This document shows, piece after piece, positions 8,414-15,676 of a DNA stretch of 64,000 nucleotides. Position numbers and translations under genes: made by a program. Location of the stretch: positions 1 to 64,000 of the forward strand of contig NZ_JABFCZ010000019.1 in assembly GCF_014692675.1 (NCBI RefSeq). The letters are read 5' to 3'. Each line of letters opens with the position of its first letter. Position 1 is the first letter of the stretch. The notes under the pieces were generated by a model, which had not been told where the DNA came from, searched no databases, and saw only the letters and a program-made list of their open reading frames with translations. This DNA comes from Roseibium aggregatum. GTDB taxonomy: Bacteria; Pseudomonadota; Alphaproteobacteria; Rhizobiales; Stappiaceae.

Positions 8414-8623
8414 TCAATCGTCATCGTCGTCGCCCTGATCCGATGTCTGTTGCGTCGCCAGATCGGCACCCGCAGGCGTGGCCGCAGTGTCGCCGGGCTG
8501 CGCCGGTGCCGTGACGGTGGCTGGCGCAGTGCCGGGTCCGCGACCAAGGGCTGTCAATGTGGGCGCGGCAAGGACCGCGATAACGGCGGCAGTTGCGAGC
8601 AAAACGAGAATTGTGGATTTCAT
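8414..8623 (-). CDS. Small exported protein with Asp5 tail
   Basis: 69-residue protein with an N-terminal hydrophobic segment (MKSTILVLLATAAVIAVLAA) acting as signal peptide or anchor, a Pro/Ala/Thr-rich linker and the C-terminus DQGDDDDD. It has a good ribosome site (AGGAG, 8 bases before the ATG), its own promoter box (8701-8716) and its own terminator (8286-8319), which makes it convincing as a gene despite its size. I know no named family. The acidic tail resembles those of the two neighbouring exported proteins, suggesting a shared cation-binding role at the cell surface. Confidence 0.7.
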   Translation of the reverse strand: MKSTILVLLATAAVIAVLAAPTLTALGRGPGTAPATVTAPAQPGDTAATPAGADLATQQTSDQGDDDDD

Positions 8624-8667
8624 GGCGGTAGCTCCTTGATTGGATGAACCGATTCTGTCGTGTGCCG

Positions 8668-8682
8668 CTGAAGCCTTGCTGA
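8668..8682 (-). promoter_or_regulatory. Weak reverse-oriented regulator half-site pair
   Basis: CTGA at 8668-8671 and at 8679-8682 are spaced by 11 bp. Read on the minus strand this gives TCAG-N7-TCAG, like the stronger boxes but in the other orientation and with a less conserved core. It lies about 45 bases upstream of the 8623 start and could be a secondary site. Confidence 0.3.
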
Positions 8683-8700
8683 TGGGACGCCGGTTTCTGC

Positions 8701-8716
8701 TTCAGCCTGGTGTCAG
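8701..8716 (+). promoter_or_regulatory. Response-regulator box B (TTCAG-N6-GTCAG)
   Basis: TTCAG at 8701-8705 and GTCAG at 8712-8716, 11-bp period, again preceded by TTTCTGC. The TTCAG end is 78 bases upstream of the minus-strand start at 8623, the same spacing as box C. Confidence 0.65.
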
Positions 8717-8790
8717 AAAACACGCGCCCTAACCTCATGCCGGGCACAGGCCGGAACCGATTGTACACCCGGTTCCGGCACGGCTGCGTG

Positions 8791-10203
8791 TCAGCGCAGT
8801 TCGAACGCTTCGGAGTAAACGCGGCGCGGCGCATGGCCCATCGCCTTGAGCCCGTTCTGGATGCCGTCGCGCAACCCGCAGGGCCCGCAGAAGAACAGCT
8901 CCGACCCGGCGATCTCGAAGGGCACCATCGCGACCAGGCGTTCGGCCGTCAGTCGCCCCTCGGTGCGGCTGGCCACGACCTGCACGCTCAAGCCCGGATG
9001 ACCTGCGGCGATGGCTTGCAGACGGTCGGCGGCAAAGGCTTCGTCCTGGGTGTTCACGGCCCAGATCAGCGCGATCTGCTGGCGGTCTGCCTCGGTCAGC
9101 GCCTCGGCCCATGCCAGGAAGGGTGTGATGCCGATGCCTCCCGCCAGCCAGACCTGACGCGGCACCCGGCGTCGGAACAGGAACCGGCCATAGGGCCCCT
9201 CAACGCGCAGCCGCTGGCCCGGCACCAGCTTGTCCGGCAGGCTGCGCGTCCAATCCCCCAGCGCCTTGATCCCGAAATGCAGACTGCCATCGGCGCGCGG
9301 GGCCGAAGCGATGGTAAAAGGATGCGCCTCGTCAAGGCCAGCGCCGGGGCCCGAGCCGGGAACCGAGACAAAGGCGAACTGGCCAGGACGCCAGCGCATT
9401 CCGCGCCCTGTGGGCCGCAAGGCAATCTCGGTCGCAGCACCGTGTCGCGTGACGGAGTCGAGCGCATAGTCGCGCGGGCGCAGAAAAGGGTTGATGAACT
9501 GCGTGAACACCCAGGCCACCAGCCCCGCAAGGCTGAACGTGTTGAGGTAGAGCGCCAGCATCGGGTCCACCCCTTCGGGCTTGTCGATGGCCAGTTGGTG
9601 AAACGCGGCAATCGCGAACAACAGCCCCATGAACCGGTGCGTGAAACGCCACAAGGGCCAGGGCAATTCCAGATTGGTGAAGGGAACCCGCTTGATCCAG
9701 CTGATCGCGATCAGCGCGATGAACCCGTAGAAGGCAATTTCTCCGACCTCGGCGGCGAATTCGCCAAGGTTGGTTTCTGCCACAAAATCCTCGATCTCCG
9801 GTTCAAGCTGGTCATGCAGGACCATCAGCCCCAAGGCCGCGATCCCCAGCCACTTGTGGACGGCATACATGCGATCCAGCCCGCCGAAGAACGGTTCGAT
9901 CACAGCCGGGCGCGCCGACAGTACCAGGGCTATGCCCATGGCCACAATCGCGGCGGACCCGACCGCGATGCTCATGGCGGACTCGATGCCGAACGGGGCA
10001 TAGGTTTGCGCGCCAAGGGCGGCGCCTAACAGAACGGCGATGGCGGCAAATGCCGGACCGGAATACAACATGTCAGAAAACCTTCCGTTCGGGCCGACTT
10101 GAGGAATGGTACCCGGCGTCACAGGGGACTGGTCGTGGGCCCGGCGCTGTGGATCTCGCCCTGTCACCGTGGCCTTTTCATGCACGGAAACATGGTCAGT
10201 CAT
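8791..10203 (-). CDS. Ferric reductase/NOX-like transmembrane flavocytochrome
   Basis: 470-residue membrane oxidoreductase predicted to move electrons from cytosolic NAD(P)H through FAD and two hemes to the outer face. The membrane half has two histidine pairs: His116-x13-His130 and His189-x12-His202, the spacing of the bis-heme site in NADPH oxidases and ferric reductases. The C-terminal half is a ferredoxin-reductase module with an FAD site (HPFTIASAPR) after RPGQFAFVSV, a nucleotide loop (LAGGIGITPFLAW) and a terminal FFCGPCGLRDGI. I start at 10203: the frame is open further upstream, but only through sequence antisense to or overlapping the PepSY gene, and this ATG overlaps that gene's stop by 8 bases. 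Co-transcribed with the PepSY protein under box A. Acceptor (Fe3+, Cu2+, oxygen or a periplasmic flavoprotein) unknown. Confidence 0.85.
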   Translation of the reverse strand: MTDHVSVHEKATVTGRDPQRRAHDQSPVTPGTIPQVGPNGRFSDMLYSGPAFAAIAVLLGAALGAQTYAPFGIESAMSIAVGSAAIVAMGIALVLSARPAVIEPFFGGLDRMYAVHKWLGIAALGLMVLHDQLEPEIEDFVAETNLGEFAAEVGEIAFYGFIALIAISWIKRVPFTNLELPWPLWRFTHRFMGLLFAIAAFHQLAIDKPEGVDPMLALYLNTFSLAGLVAWVFTQFINPFLRPRDYALDSVTRHGAATEIALRPTGRGMRWRPGQFAFVSVPGSGPGAGLDEAHPFTIASAPRADGSLHFGIKALGDWTRSLPDKLVPGQRLRVEGPYGRFLFRRRVPRQVWLAGGIGITPFLAWAEALTEADRQQIALIWAVNTQDEAFAADRLQAIAAGHPGLSVQVVASRTEGRLTAERLVAMVPFEIAGSELFFCGPCGLRDGIQNGLKAMGHAPRRVYSEAFELR

Positions 10204-10504
10204 CTTCCTGTCCTTCGCGGTCGCGACCGTGGTCGTCATCCTCGAATTCGAATTCGACGATCTGCAGCGTGCCGGGATGCAGCTTGACCTCGATCGCGCG
10301 GCCCGTCGCGTCGCGGCCGTCGATCTCGTAGCAGCCGTCGTCGATCTTGATGCGGCGCACCTCCCAGCCTTGCCGGGTGGCGAACTCAGCCACCGCCTCG
10401 CGCGGTTGCCAGTCGGCCATCGGAACGAAGCAATCATCATCAGCCAGTGCGGCACCGGCAGGCAGGGCTGCCAGAAAAGCAAGAATTGTCAGCGTCTTTC
10501 GCAT
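10196..10504 (-). CDS. Exported PepSY-domain protein
   Basis: 102-residue protein with a signal peptide (MRKTLTILAFLAALPAGAALA) followed by one PepSY-like domain (QPREAVAEFATRQGWEVRRI; EIDGRDATGRAIEVKLHPGT) and an acidic tail (FEFEDDDHGRDREGQEDD). This is the common small PepSY protein seen beside two-component systems and membrane cytochromes in Rhodobacterales. I prefer the ATG at 10504 over the GTG at 10513 because GGAG lies 8 bases upstream. Its stop overlaps the flavocytochrome start, so the two form an operon. The domain may bind metal or modulate the neighbouring reductase; its precise role is unknown. Confidence 0.85.
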   Translation of the reverse strand: MRKTLTILAFLAALPAGAALADDDCFVPMADWQPREAVAEFATRQGWEVRRIKIDDGCYEIDGRDATGRAIEVKLHPGTLQIVEFEFEDDDHGRDREGQEDD

Positions 10505-10555
10505 GGGCCACACTCCGGGTTACGGCCAGTCTGGATGATGTGATGCGCGCCGAAG

Positions 10556-10571
10556 CTGACGGCAGCCTGAA
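10556..10571 (-). promoter_or_regulatory. Response-regulator box D, facing the two-component genes
   Basis: On the minus strand this reads TTCAG-GCTGCC-GTCAG, with 11-bp periodicity (plus strand CTGAC at 10556-10560, CTGAA at 10567-10571; a further CTGA at 10577). It is the mirror orientation of boxes A-C and lies 86 bases upstream of the plus-strand regulator start at 10657, predicting autoregulation. Confidence 0.6.
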
Positions 10572-10588
10572 GACGGCTGATCCAGGGC

Positions 10589-10604
10589 TTCAGCCTGCTG
10601 TCAG
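10589..10604 (+). promoter_or_regulatory. Response-regulator box A (TTCAG-N6-GTCAG)
   Basis: TTCAG at 10589-10593 and GTCAG at 10600-10604 within the divergent promoter region. The orientation is the same as boxes B and C relative to the minus-strand gene it should control, 85 bases upstream of the PepSY start at 10504. Confidence 0.65.
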
Positions 10605-10656
10605 GAGAGAGGGTCAGAAGCAAACCAACCCGGGGCCAAAGGGACGGCAGAAGACC

Positions 10657-11316
10657 ATGCGCATCTTGCTGATCGAGGATGATACAGTTCTGGGAGCTGC
10701 CGTGCGGGACCAGATAGCCGCCGATGGCCATTCGGTCGACTGGGTCCAGCGGCTGGATGCGGCCGGGGACGCGATGGCCGGGGCGAGCTTCGATCTTGTG
10801 CTGCTGGACCTGATGCTGCCCGATGGCCGGGGCATTCCGTTTCTGCGCCGTCTGCGGGCCAAGGGCGATGTGACGCCCGTCATCATCCTGACCGCGCTTG
10901 ACCAGATCAGCGACCGGATCGAGGGGTTGAACGCAGGGGCCGACGACTACCTGGTCAAGCCCTTCGATCTGGCGGAACTGTCCGCCCGGATCGGCTCGGT
11001 GGCGCGCCGCTATGCGGGGAACCCCAACCCAATTGTCACCCACGGGCCGCTGGAGATCGACCTTGCTGCGCGCAGCATCCACCGCGACGGCCGCCCAGTC
11101 GCCCTGACGGCACGCGAATGGGCGCTGTTCGAGGCCTTTCTGTCCCGGCCTGGGCAGCTTCTGTCCAAGGCGCAGCTTGAGGACAAGCTTTACGCCTTTG
11201 GGGCCGAGATCGAGAGCAACACGATCGAGGTCCATCTCAGCCGACTGCGGAAGAAGTTGGGGGCGGAGGTGATCGAGACGGAACGCGGCCTCGGCTACCG
11301 TCTGGGCCGGGCATGA
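10657..11316 (+). CDS. OmpR-family response regulator
   Basis: 219-residue transcription factor. The receiver domain (1-115) has the acidic pocket IEDD (6-9), phospho-acceptor Asp51 in LLDLMLPDG, and the Thr/Lys pair in ILTALD and DDYLVKPFD. A winged-helix DNA-binding domain follows (about 125-219; LTAREWALFEAFLSRPGQLL, then IEVHLSRLRKKL). The ATG at 10657 gives the standard family N-terminus MRILLIEDD. It resembles QseB/TctD/PmrA-type regulators. Its stop overlaps the sensor kinase start by four bases. Four 11-bp-period boxes around this locus are its likely targets, including one in its own promoter. Confidence 0.93.
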   Translation: MRILLIEDDTVLGAAVRDQIAADGHSVDWVQRLDAAGDAMAGASFDLVLLDLMLPDGRGIPFLRRLRAKGDVTPVIILTALDQISDRIEGLNAGADDYLVKPFDLAELSARIGSVARRYAGNPNPIVTHGPLEIDLAARSIHRDGRPVALTAREWALFEAFLSRPGQLLSKAQLEDKLYAFGAEIESNTIEVHLSRLRKKLGAEVIETERGLGYRLGRA

Positions 11317-12656
11317 GGGCGCCGCGCAGTCTTCAGGGTCGCCTTGGGCTCTGGCTGGGCGTGGCGCTGACGGTTCTTTGGGTGCTCGCGGCCAGCGTGA
11401 CGGCGCTGATCGCGCGGAGCGAGATCGAAGAGGTGTTCGATTCCGCCCTGCAGGAAACCGCACAGCGCATCCTGCCACTCGCCGTCGTTGATATCCTGAA
11501 CCGCGAGGAAGCAGGGATCAGCCAGCGTCTTGCCGCCATCCGCGAACATGACGAGTTCTTCACTTACATCGTGCGGGATGATCAGGGGCGCATCCTGCTG
11601 CAATCCCATGCCGCCGACCCGGGCGTGTTCCCCGCCTGGGAAGGGATCGGGTTCCACCAGATTGCAACGCATCGGCTCTATAGCGACGAGGCTGTGCAGG
11701 GCACGATCCGCATCACTGTGGCCGAGCCGCTGGACCATCGCGCAAGCGTCGCGCGCGAGATTCAGATGGGGCTTGGCCTGCCACTTCTGATCTTGCTGCC
11801 CGTGGCGCTTCTGGCCATCGTGCTGGCCGTCCGCGCCAGCCTTGCGCCCCTGCGCCAGTTCCGCGACCGCCTGTCGGCGCGGGGCGCGCGCGACCTGAGC
11901 CCCGTCGCCAGCGCCGATCTGCCCACCGAAATCGCGCCCCTCGCCGATACGATGAACGGACTTCTGGGGCGGCTGGAGGCGGCCTTCGAGGCGGAGCGAA
12001 GCTTTGCAGCGAACGCCGCGCATGAACTCCGCACCCCGCTGGCAGGTGCCATCGCACAGGCACAACGGCTGCAGACAGAGACGCGCGACGCTGACGCCAA
12101 GGCCCGTGCGGCCGAAATCGAGGCCACGCTGAAACGCCTGACCCGCCTCTCCGAACGCCTGTTGCAACTGGCGCGCGCTGAAGGTGGTCGCCTTCGCCGT
12201 GACGTCGCTGCCGATCTTCGCCCCGTGGCCCGACTGATCGTCGACGACCTTGCGCGCGGTGGCGAGCCCGGGCGCATCCACCTCGCGCTTCCGGACAGCG
12301 CTATCATGTCGGATCTGGACCCCGACGCCTTCGCGATCGTCTTGCGCAATCTGATCGAGAATGCCTTGCGCCATGGCCAAGCCGAAGCTCCTGTGGAGGT
12401 CTCGCTTGCAACTGACGGAACGCTGATCGTCGCCAACGACGGCCCGGTCGTGCCCGCCGAGGATCTCGCACGCCTGACGCACCGGTTCGAGCGCGCCCGG
12501 TCCGATCGCGAGGGCAGCGGTCTTGGGCTGGCAATTGTCGCGACGATTGCCGAGAGGTCTGGCAGTCAATTCGAACTCAGATCGCCTCGCGAAGGCCGGG
12601 CTTCAGGGTTCGAGGCACGACTATCACCGACCGGAACACGCGTTCTGAATTCCTAG
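11313..12656 (+). CDS. Membrane sensor histidine kinase
   Basis: 447-residue partner of the preceding response regulator. It has a first membrane segment (about 12-34), a periplasmic sensor loop (about 35-150) of the two-component sensor N-terminal type seen in QseC/TctE, a second membrane segment (about 153-172) and a HAMP-like linker. The DHp helix has phospho-acceptor His237 in NAAHELRTPLAG. The ATPase domain has the N box (NLIENALRHG) and G boxes (EGSGLGLAIV). Start and stop overlap the regulator gene as ATGA. The periplasmic loop is rich in Asp/Glu/His (IREHDEFF, HAADPG), so a metal or redox signal is plausible. That signal is inferred from the neighbouring reductases and metal transporters, not seen in the sequence. 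Confidence 0.92.
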   Translation: MRAPRSLQGRLGLWLGVALTVLWVLAASVTALIARSEIEEVFDSALQETAQRILPLAVVDILNREEAGISQRLAAIREHDEFFTYIVRDDQGRILLQSHAADPGVFPAWEGIGFHQIATHRLYSDEAVQGTIRITVAEPLDHRASVAREIQMGLGLPLLILLPVALLAIVLAVRASLAPLRQFRDRLSARGARDLSPVASADLPTEIAPLADTMNGLLGRLEAAFEAERSFAANAAHELRTPLAGAIAQAQRLQTETRDADAKARAAEIEATLKRLTRLSERLLQLARAEGGRLRRDVAADLRPVARLIVDDLARGGEPGRIHLALPDSAIMSDLDPDAFAIVLRNLIENALRHGQAEAPVEVSLATDGTLIVANDGPVVPAEDLARLTHRFERARSDREGSGLGLAIVATIAERSGSQFELRSPREGRASGFEARLSPTGTRVLNS

Positions 12657-12757
12657 CGAGAATGGATCAGGCTTTACGCCTTGATTCGAAGGCATTTCTC
12701 GCGCGCAGTACTCGGCTGGTTGCGTATCGACCGAGTGGCGAACGCATTTGGGCTGGA

Positions 12758-13078
12758 TCAGTTGATAGCCAAATCGGTCGCCGTTTTCCCAGCAGCCAAC
12801 GCCTCCACGAACCACTGCGGTTTGCGCCCGCGACCGGACCAGGTGAGTGCCGGGTTCTCAGGGTGCCGGTATTTCGCCGCGACAGGCGCACGGGAGGCTT
12901 TCGTCTCGGTTCCGTCAAGTTCGGCCAGAGAGTAGCCCAGATCCCGGGCGAGAGCTTCCACCTTGGCGCGGGCTTCCGCCTTCTGCCGATCCTCGAATGT
13001 GGAGATCGCCTTGGCGACGTCCTTCTGCATTTTCTTCAGCTCGCCAAGCGACAGTGCCTCGAGTTCGTAATCAGCCAT
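12758..13078 (-). CDS. H-NS family nucleoid-associated protein
   Basis: 106-residue DNA-binding protein. The N-terminal half is a charged coiled-coil oligomerisation region (LGELKKMQKDVAKAISTFED); the C-terminal half holds the H-NS DNA-binding motif TWSGRGRKPQW (about 82-92), preceded by KYRHPENPAL. I start at 13078 (MADYELE); the frame is open upstream but that part is low-complexity and unlike the family. Alphaproteobacterial relatives include HvrA/Spb-type regulators. H-NS copies carried on plasmids and islands often silence newly acquired DNA, which fits its place here; that role is inferred. Confidence 0.9.
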   Translation of the reverse strand: MADYELEALSLGELKKMQKDVAKAISTFEDRQKAEARAKVEALARDLGYSLAELDGTETKASRAPVAAKYRHPENPALTWSGRGRKPQWFVEALAAGKTATDLAIN

Positions 13079-13521
13079 TGATGCGGTCCGTGTCCTGAAT
13101 ATCCCGGTATCGATAGCCCGTCGATGCAGGGCACCGCAACTCCCGGAAGGCAAGGGCAGGGGTGGCAAAGGCTGGTGATCGCAGTTTTCGCCGCCGGGGA
13201 GGTGCTGGACTGGGGGTAAGGCAGTCCCGATGGGCAAGGTGACAGGTCCTGGCATGGGCTCCCCGCGCATCTCTGTCTCCTCGGCCATCCCTTCGACTGA
13301 CAATCCCCTAATCCCGTTCGGTTGCCTGCGCGCAACCCCGCGTCAGTCCGGGCCGTGTTGGCTAGCGTTTCTTTGGAAACGCGTCACCTGCCCGCTCCAC
13401 CCCGGTCCTCTGGGGGTTTCCGGCGTCCGTTCCGTCCACCGTGCACGCGTCACCCGACGGGCTTTTTCCGGGTCTTGTCGAAGGGACGGTCCCGAAGACA
13501 GGACACAGAAGGAAGCTTACC
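13079..13521. other. 443-base gap between the H-NS and SSB genes
   Basis: Contains the divergent start regions of H-NS (minus) and SSB (plus). Open frames here lack family resemblance and run through Pro/Arg-rich translations. A GGAAG ribosome site precedes the SSB start. I see no RNA gene or clear operator. Confidence 0.4.
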
Positions 13522-13926
13522 ATGCAGAACATCGTTATCCTCGCCGGCAACATCGGTCAGACCCCCGAAGTCCGCACCACCCAGGGCGGCACCAAGATCA
13601 CCAACTTCAGCCTCGCCACCTCCCGCCCCCGCATCTCGGAAGGTCGCGTCCTGCGCGACGAGAACGGCTACCGGGTCATGGACACGGAATGGCACCGCAT
13701 CACCTGCTTCAACGGTCTCGGCAAGACGGTCGCAGAGCACTGCGAAAAGGGCATGAAGGTCCTCGTCCACGGCCGCATCCACTACACCAAGTGGATCGAC
13801 AGCATGGGCAACGACCGCTACGGCTGCGAGATCATCGCCGAAAAGGTCGACTTCCTGAGCCGCCCGAAGTCGGCCGAGACCGAAAACCCCGAGCTGGTCG
13901 ACCGCGACGACGAGATCCCGTTCTGA
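13522..13926 (+). CDS. Single-stranded DNA-binding protein (accessory copy)
   Basis: 134-residue OB-fold protein. It opens with MQNIVILAGNIGQTPEVR, has the ssDNA-binding core TNFSLATSRP and DTEWHRITCFNGLGKTVAEH, and ends in the acidic tip DRDDEIPF that recruits repair and replication partners. It is shorter than chromosomal SSB (usually 150-180 residues), lacking most of the disordered Gly/Pro linker, as in plasmid- and ICE-borne copies. The ATG at 13522 is chosen for the family N-terminus. A strong GC hairpin follows the stop. Its company (H-NS, ParDE, recombinase) points to plasmid or conjugative-element origin. Confidence 0.93.
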   Translation: MQNIVILAGNIGQTPEVRTTQGGTKITNFSLATSRPRISEGRVLRDENGYRVMDTEWHRITCFNGLGKTVAEHCEKGMKVLVHGRIHYTKWIDSMGNDRYGCEIIAEKVDFLSRPKSAETENPELVDRDDEIPF

Positions 13927-13950
13927 AAAGAACGGGGCCTCCCCCTCAGG

Positions 13951-13972
13951 CCCGGCGGGGAAACCCGCCGGG
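13951..13972 (+). terminator. Hairpin terminator after ssb
   Basis: CCCGGCGGG (13951-13959) and CCCGCCGGG (13964-13972) form a perfect 9-bp stem with a GAAA tetraloop, 25 bases past the ssb stop. Only a short T-poor tail (TTCGTGG) follows. Confidence 0.6.
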
Positions 13973-14071
13973 TTCGTGGCATGCGTACGGCAAGCCGTGT
14001 AGCAGGACATCGGCACAGTTTGACAATCTTTGCCAATTTATGTCATCGTCCTTGCAAAGGAGATCGCGACC

Positions 14072-14326
14072 ATGGCCACGATGAATGTTTCTTTGCCGGA
14101 CCCGATGAAGGCCTGGGTCGAGGCCCAGACACAAGATGGGCGCTACAGCAACGCCAGCGATTATGTGCGCGATCTGATCCGCCGGGACCAGGATCGCCAG
14201 CAGGCCATCGTCGAGTTGCAGCAGCTTGTCGATGAGGGTCTCGCAAGCGGTCCGGCAGGACGTCTGGATGTTGAGGCATTTCTTGCCCGCAAGCGGGATC
14301 AGAATGCCAGAACCGACGGTCGTTGA
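14072..14326 (+). CDS. ParD-family antitoxin
   Basis: 84-residue ribbon-helix-helix protein (MATMNVSLPDPMKAWVEAQT; SNASDYVRDLIRRDQ) with a flexible C-terminus that would wrap the toxin. AAAGGAGAT precedes the ATG at 14072, supporting this start. The RHH half binds operator DNA and represses the operon; the C-terminal half (about 45-84) neutralises ParE. It overlaps the toxin gene by 23 bases in another frame, the usual arrangement. Intact as far as seen. Confidence 0.92.
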   Translation: MATMNVSLPDPMKAWVEAQTQDGRYSNASDYVRDLIRRDQDRQQAIVELQQLVDEGLASGPAGRLDVEAFLARKRDQNARTDGR

Positions 14327-14615
14327 ATATCGCCTATCACCTGCTGCGCTGAATGATCTGGACGCGATCTGGGATTATACCGCGCGTACCTGGTCAGTTG
14401 GTCAGGCAGAAACCTATATCCGCGGGCTCGCCGTGGACATGGACCTGCTGGTCCAGCACCCGGGGATCGCGCGCGAACGCACTGAAATCCGCCCGCCCGT
14501 GCGCCTTTACCGCTCGGGATCGCATCTGATCATCTACCGCATCGAGGAGGAGTGGCTGCAGGTGTTGCGCATCGTGCATGCGCGACAGAATTGGGTCGCC
14601 TATCTCAACGAGTGA
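14304..14615 (+). CDS. ParE-family toxin
   Basis: 103-residue RelE/ParE superfamily toxin (VVEYRLSPAALNDLDAIWDY; YIRGLAVDMDLLVQHPGIAR; LYRSGSHLIIYRIEEEW; VLRIVHARQNW). ParE toxins poison DNA gyrase. The start at 14304 gives the family N-terminus and a 23-base overlap with parD. No disabling change is seen, so the pair is probably functional and would stabilise the island. A long hairpin lies just downstream. Confidence 0.92.
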   Translation: MPEPTVVEYRLSPAALNDLDAIWDYTARTWSVGQAETYIRGLAVDMDLLVQHPGIARERTEIRPPVRLYRSGSHLIIYRIEEEWLQVLRIVHARQNWVAYLNE

Positions 14616-14620
14616 TCTGA

Positions 14621-14660
14621 CGCTCTCGCAGCCCTTCGCGGCGAAGCGAGGTGCTGCGAG
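14621..14660 (+). terminator. Long hairpin after parE
   Basis: CTCTCGCAGC (14621-14630) and GCTGCGAGAG (14651-14660) are perfectly complementary, and inside them CTTCGC/GCGAAG (14632-14644) pairs again. No T-tract follows, so it may be an RNA structure or recombination site as well as a terminator. Confidence 0.45.
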
Positions 14661-14671
14661 AGGATTTGAGC

Positions 14672-15169
14672 ATGAAGGTCGAAGACGAAGAACGCATTGC
14701 CGCCGATCTCGCGAAGATCATGGCCATGATCTGCATCCGCAACACGCGGCTGGAGGATTTGCACGCCGGGGTGCAGCCGGTGACGCTGACCGGCGATTAT
14801 TCGGACGTGAACGTGATCGACGCCACAGGTCAGACCATCCCGTGGCGCACGGTGTCGCATATCGATGATGCGCAGATGGCGGACTTGATGCGGGACATCG
14901 TCAATCGCCTGTTCACGTTTCACATGAGGCGGGATGATCTGAGATTCAGGGATCATCTCGACCGCTGGATGACTGCATCGAACAAATGGTATCGTCGGCA
15001 GGCCGCGAGGGTCTGGTTCGTGCCTGAGGTCTGTCCATTCGTGCAATGGGTCTTTGCAGGTTTCGTCAATTCTCGTGCGAAAACGGACAGCCTATGTCTA
15101 TCCCAAGCCCGGCGGCGTCTGTCGATGCCCGCCGCGGCCAGAACCACTTGGCAGATACAGGAGATCACT
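14672..15169 (+). pseudogene. Truncated hypothetical protein running on into the next gene
   Basis: A start at 14672 opens a hypothetical protein of a kind seen in Rhodobacterales (MKVEDEERIAADLAKIMAM; TGDYSDVNVIDATGQTIPW; DLMRDIVNRLFTF). After about residue 105 (position 14990) the translation loses the expected character (YRRQAARVWFVPEVCPF) and has no stop. It stays open in the same frame through the signal peptide of the next gene to 15643. I read this as loss of the original 3' end by deletion or frameshift. The alternative, a genuine 323-residue fusion, is unlikely because a signal peptide would sit in the middle. Confidence 0.5.
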
Positions 15170-15643
15170 ATGCGGACTGTAAAATCTTTCACCACCGTTG
15201 CTGTCGCTCTCGCCCTCGCGCTGGGGTCAGCTGGCATTGTCGCCGCGCAATCCCATGATCATGACAGCCATGGCTCGGGGGCTATCGAGATCACGCTGAA
15301 CGATGGCGCCAAATGGCAGGGCGATCAGAACATGATCACCGGCATGACCGCGATTCACGGAACCATGGCCGCGAACCTGGACGCGATCCACAACGGCACC
15401 CTGCCTGCCGATGCCGCGAATGGGGTCGCTGCCGATGTCCAGAAGCAGGTCGATTTCATGGTCGAGAACTGTGTGCTGGAACCCGAGGTAGACGAGCAGT
15501 TCCATATCGTCCTTGGTGAGGTGATGACCGGCATCTCGGCATTGGAGGCCGGCGAGGTCGAGACTGGCGCGGTGACGATTGTTCAGGCGTTGAACGCCTA
15601 TGGCGAGCATTTCGAGCATCCCGGCTGGCAGATGATCGACTGA
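15170..15643 (+). CDS. Small exported DnrO-like protein
   Basis: 157-residue protein with a signal peptide (MRTVKSFTTVAVALALALGS, cleavage near AAQ at 24), a His/Asp-rich stretch (SHDHDSHGSG) that could bind metal, then an all-helical domain (LNDGAKWQGDQNMITGMTAI; FMVENCVLEPEVDEQFHIVL; ALNAYGEHFEHPGWQMID). The last part resembles proteins annotated as DnrO-like in environmental proteobacteria, whose function is unclear. CAGGAGAT lies just before the ATG. It converges on the LysR gene 33 bases away. Histidines plus the nearby metal ATPases suggest a periplasmic metal-binding role (inference). Confidence 0.7.
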   Translation: MRTVKSFTTVAVALALALGSAGIVAAQSHDHDSHGSGAIEITLNDGAKWQGDQNMITGMTAIHGTMAANLDAIHNGTLPADAANGVAADVQKQVDFMVENCVLEPEVDEQFHIVLGEVMTGISALEAGEVETGAVTIVQALNAYGEHFEHPGWQMID

Positions 15644-15676
15644 CGCCACGGGCGCAGGCATGGGCCGGCGCGGGCG

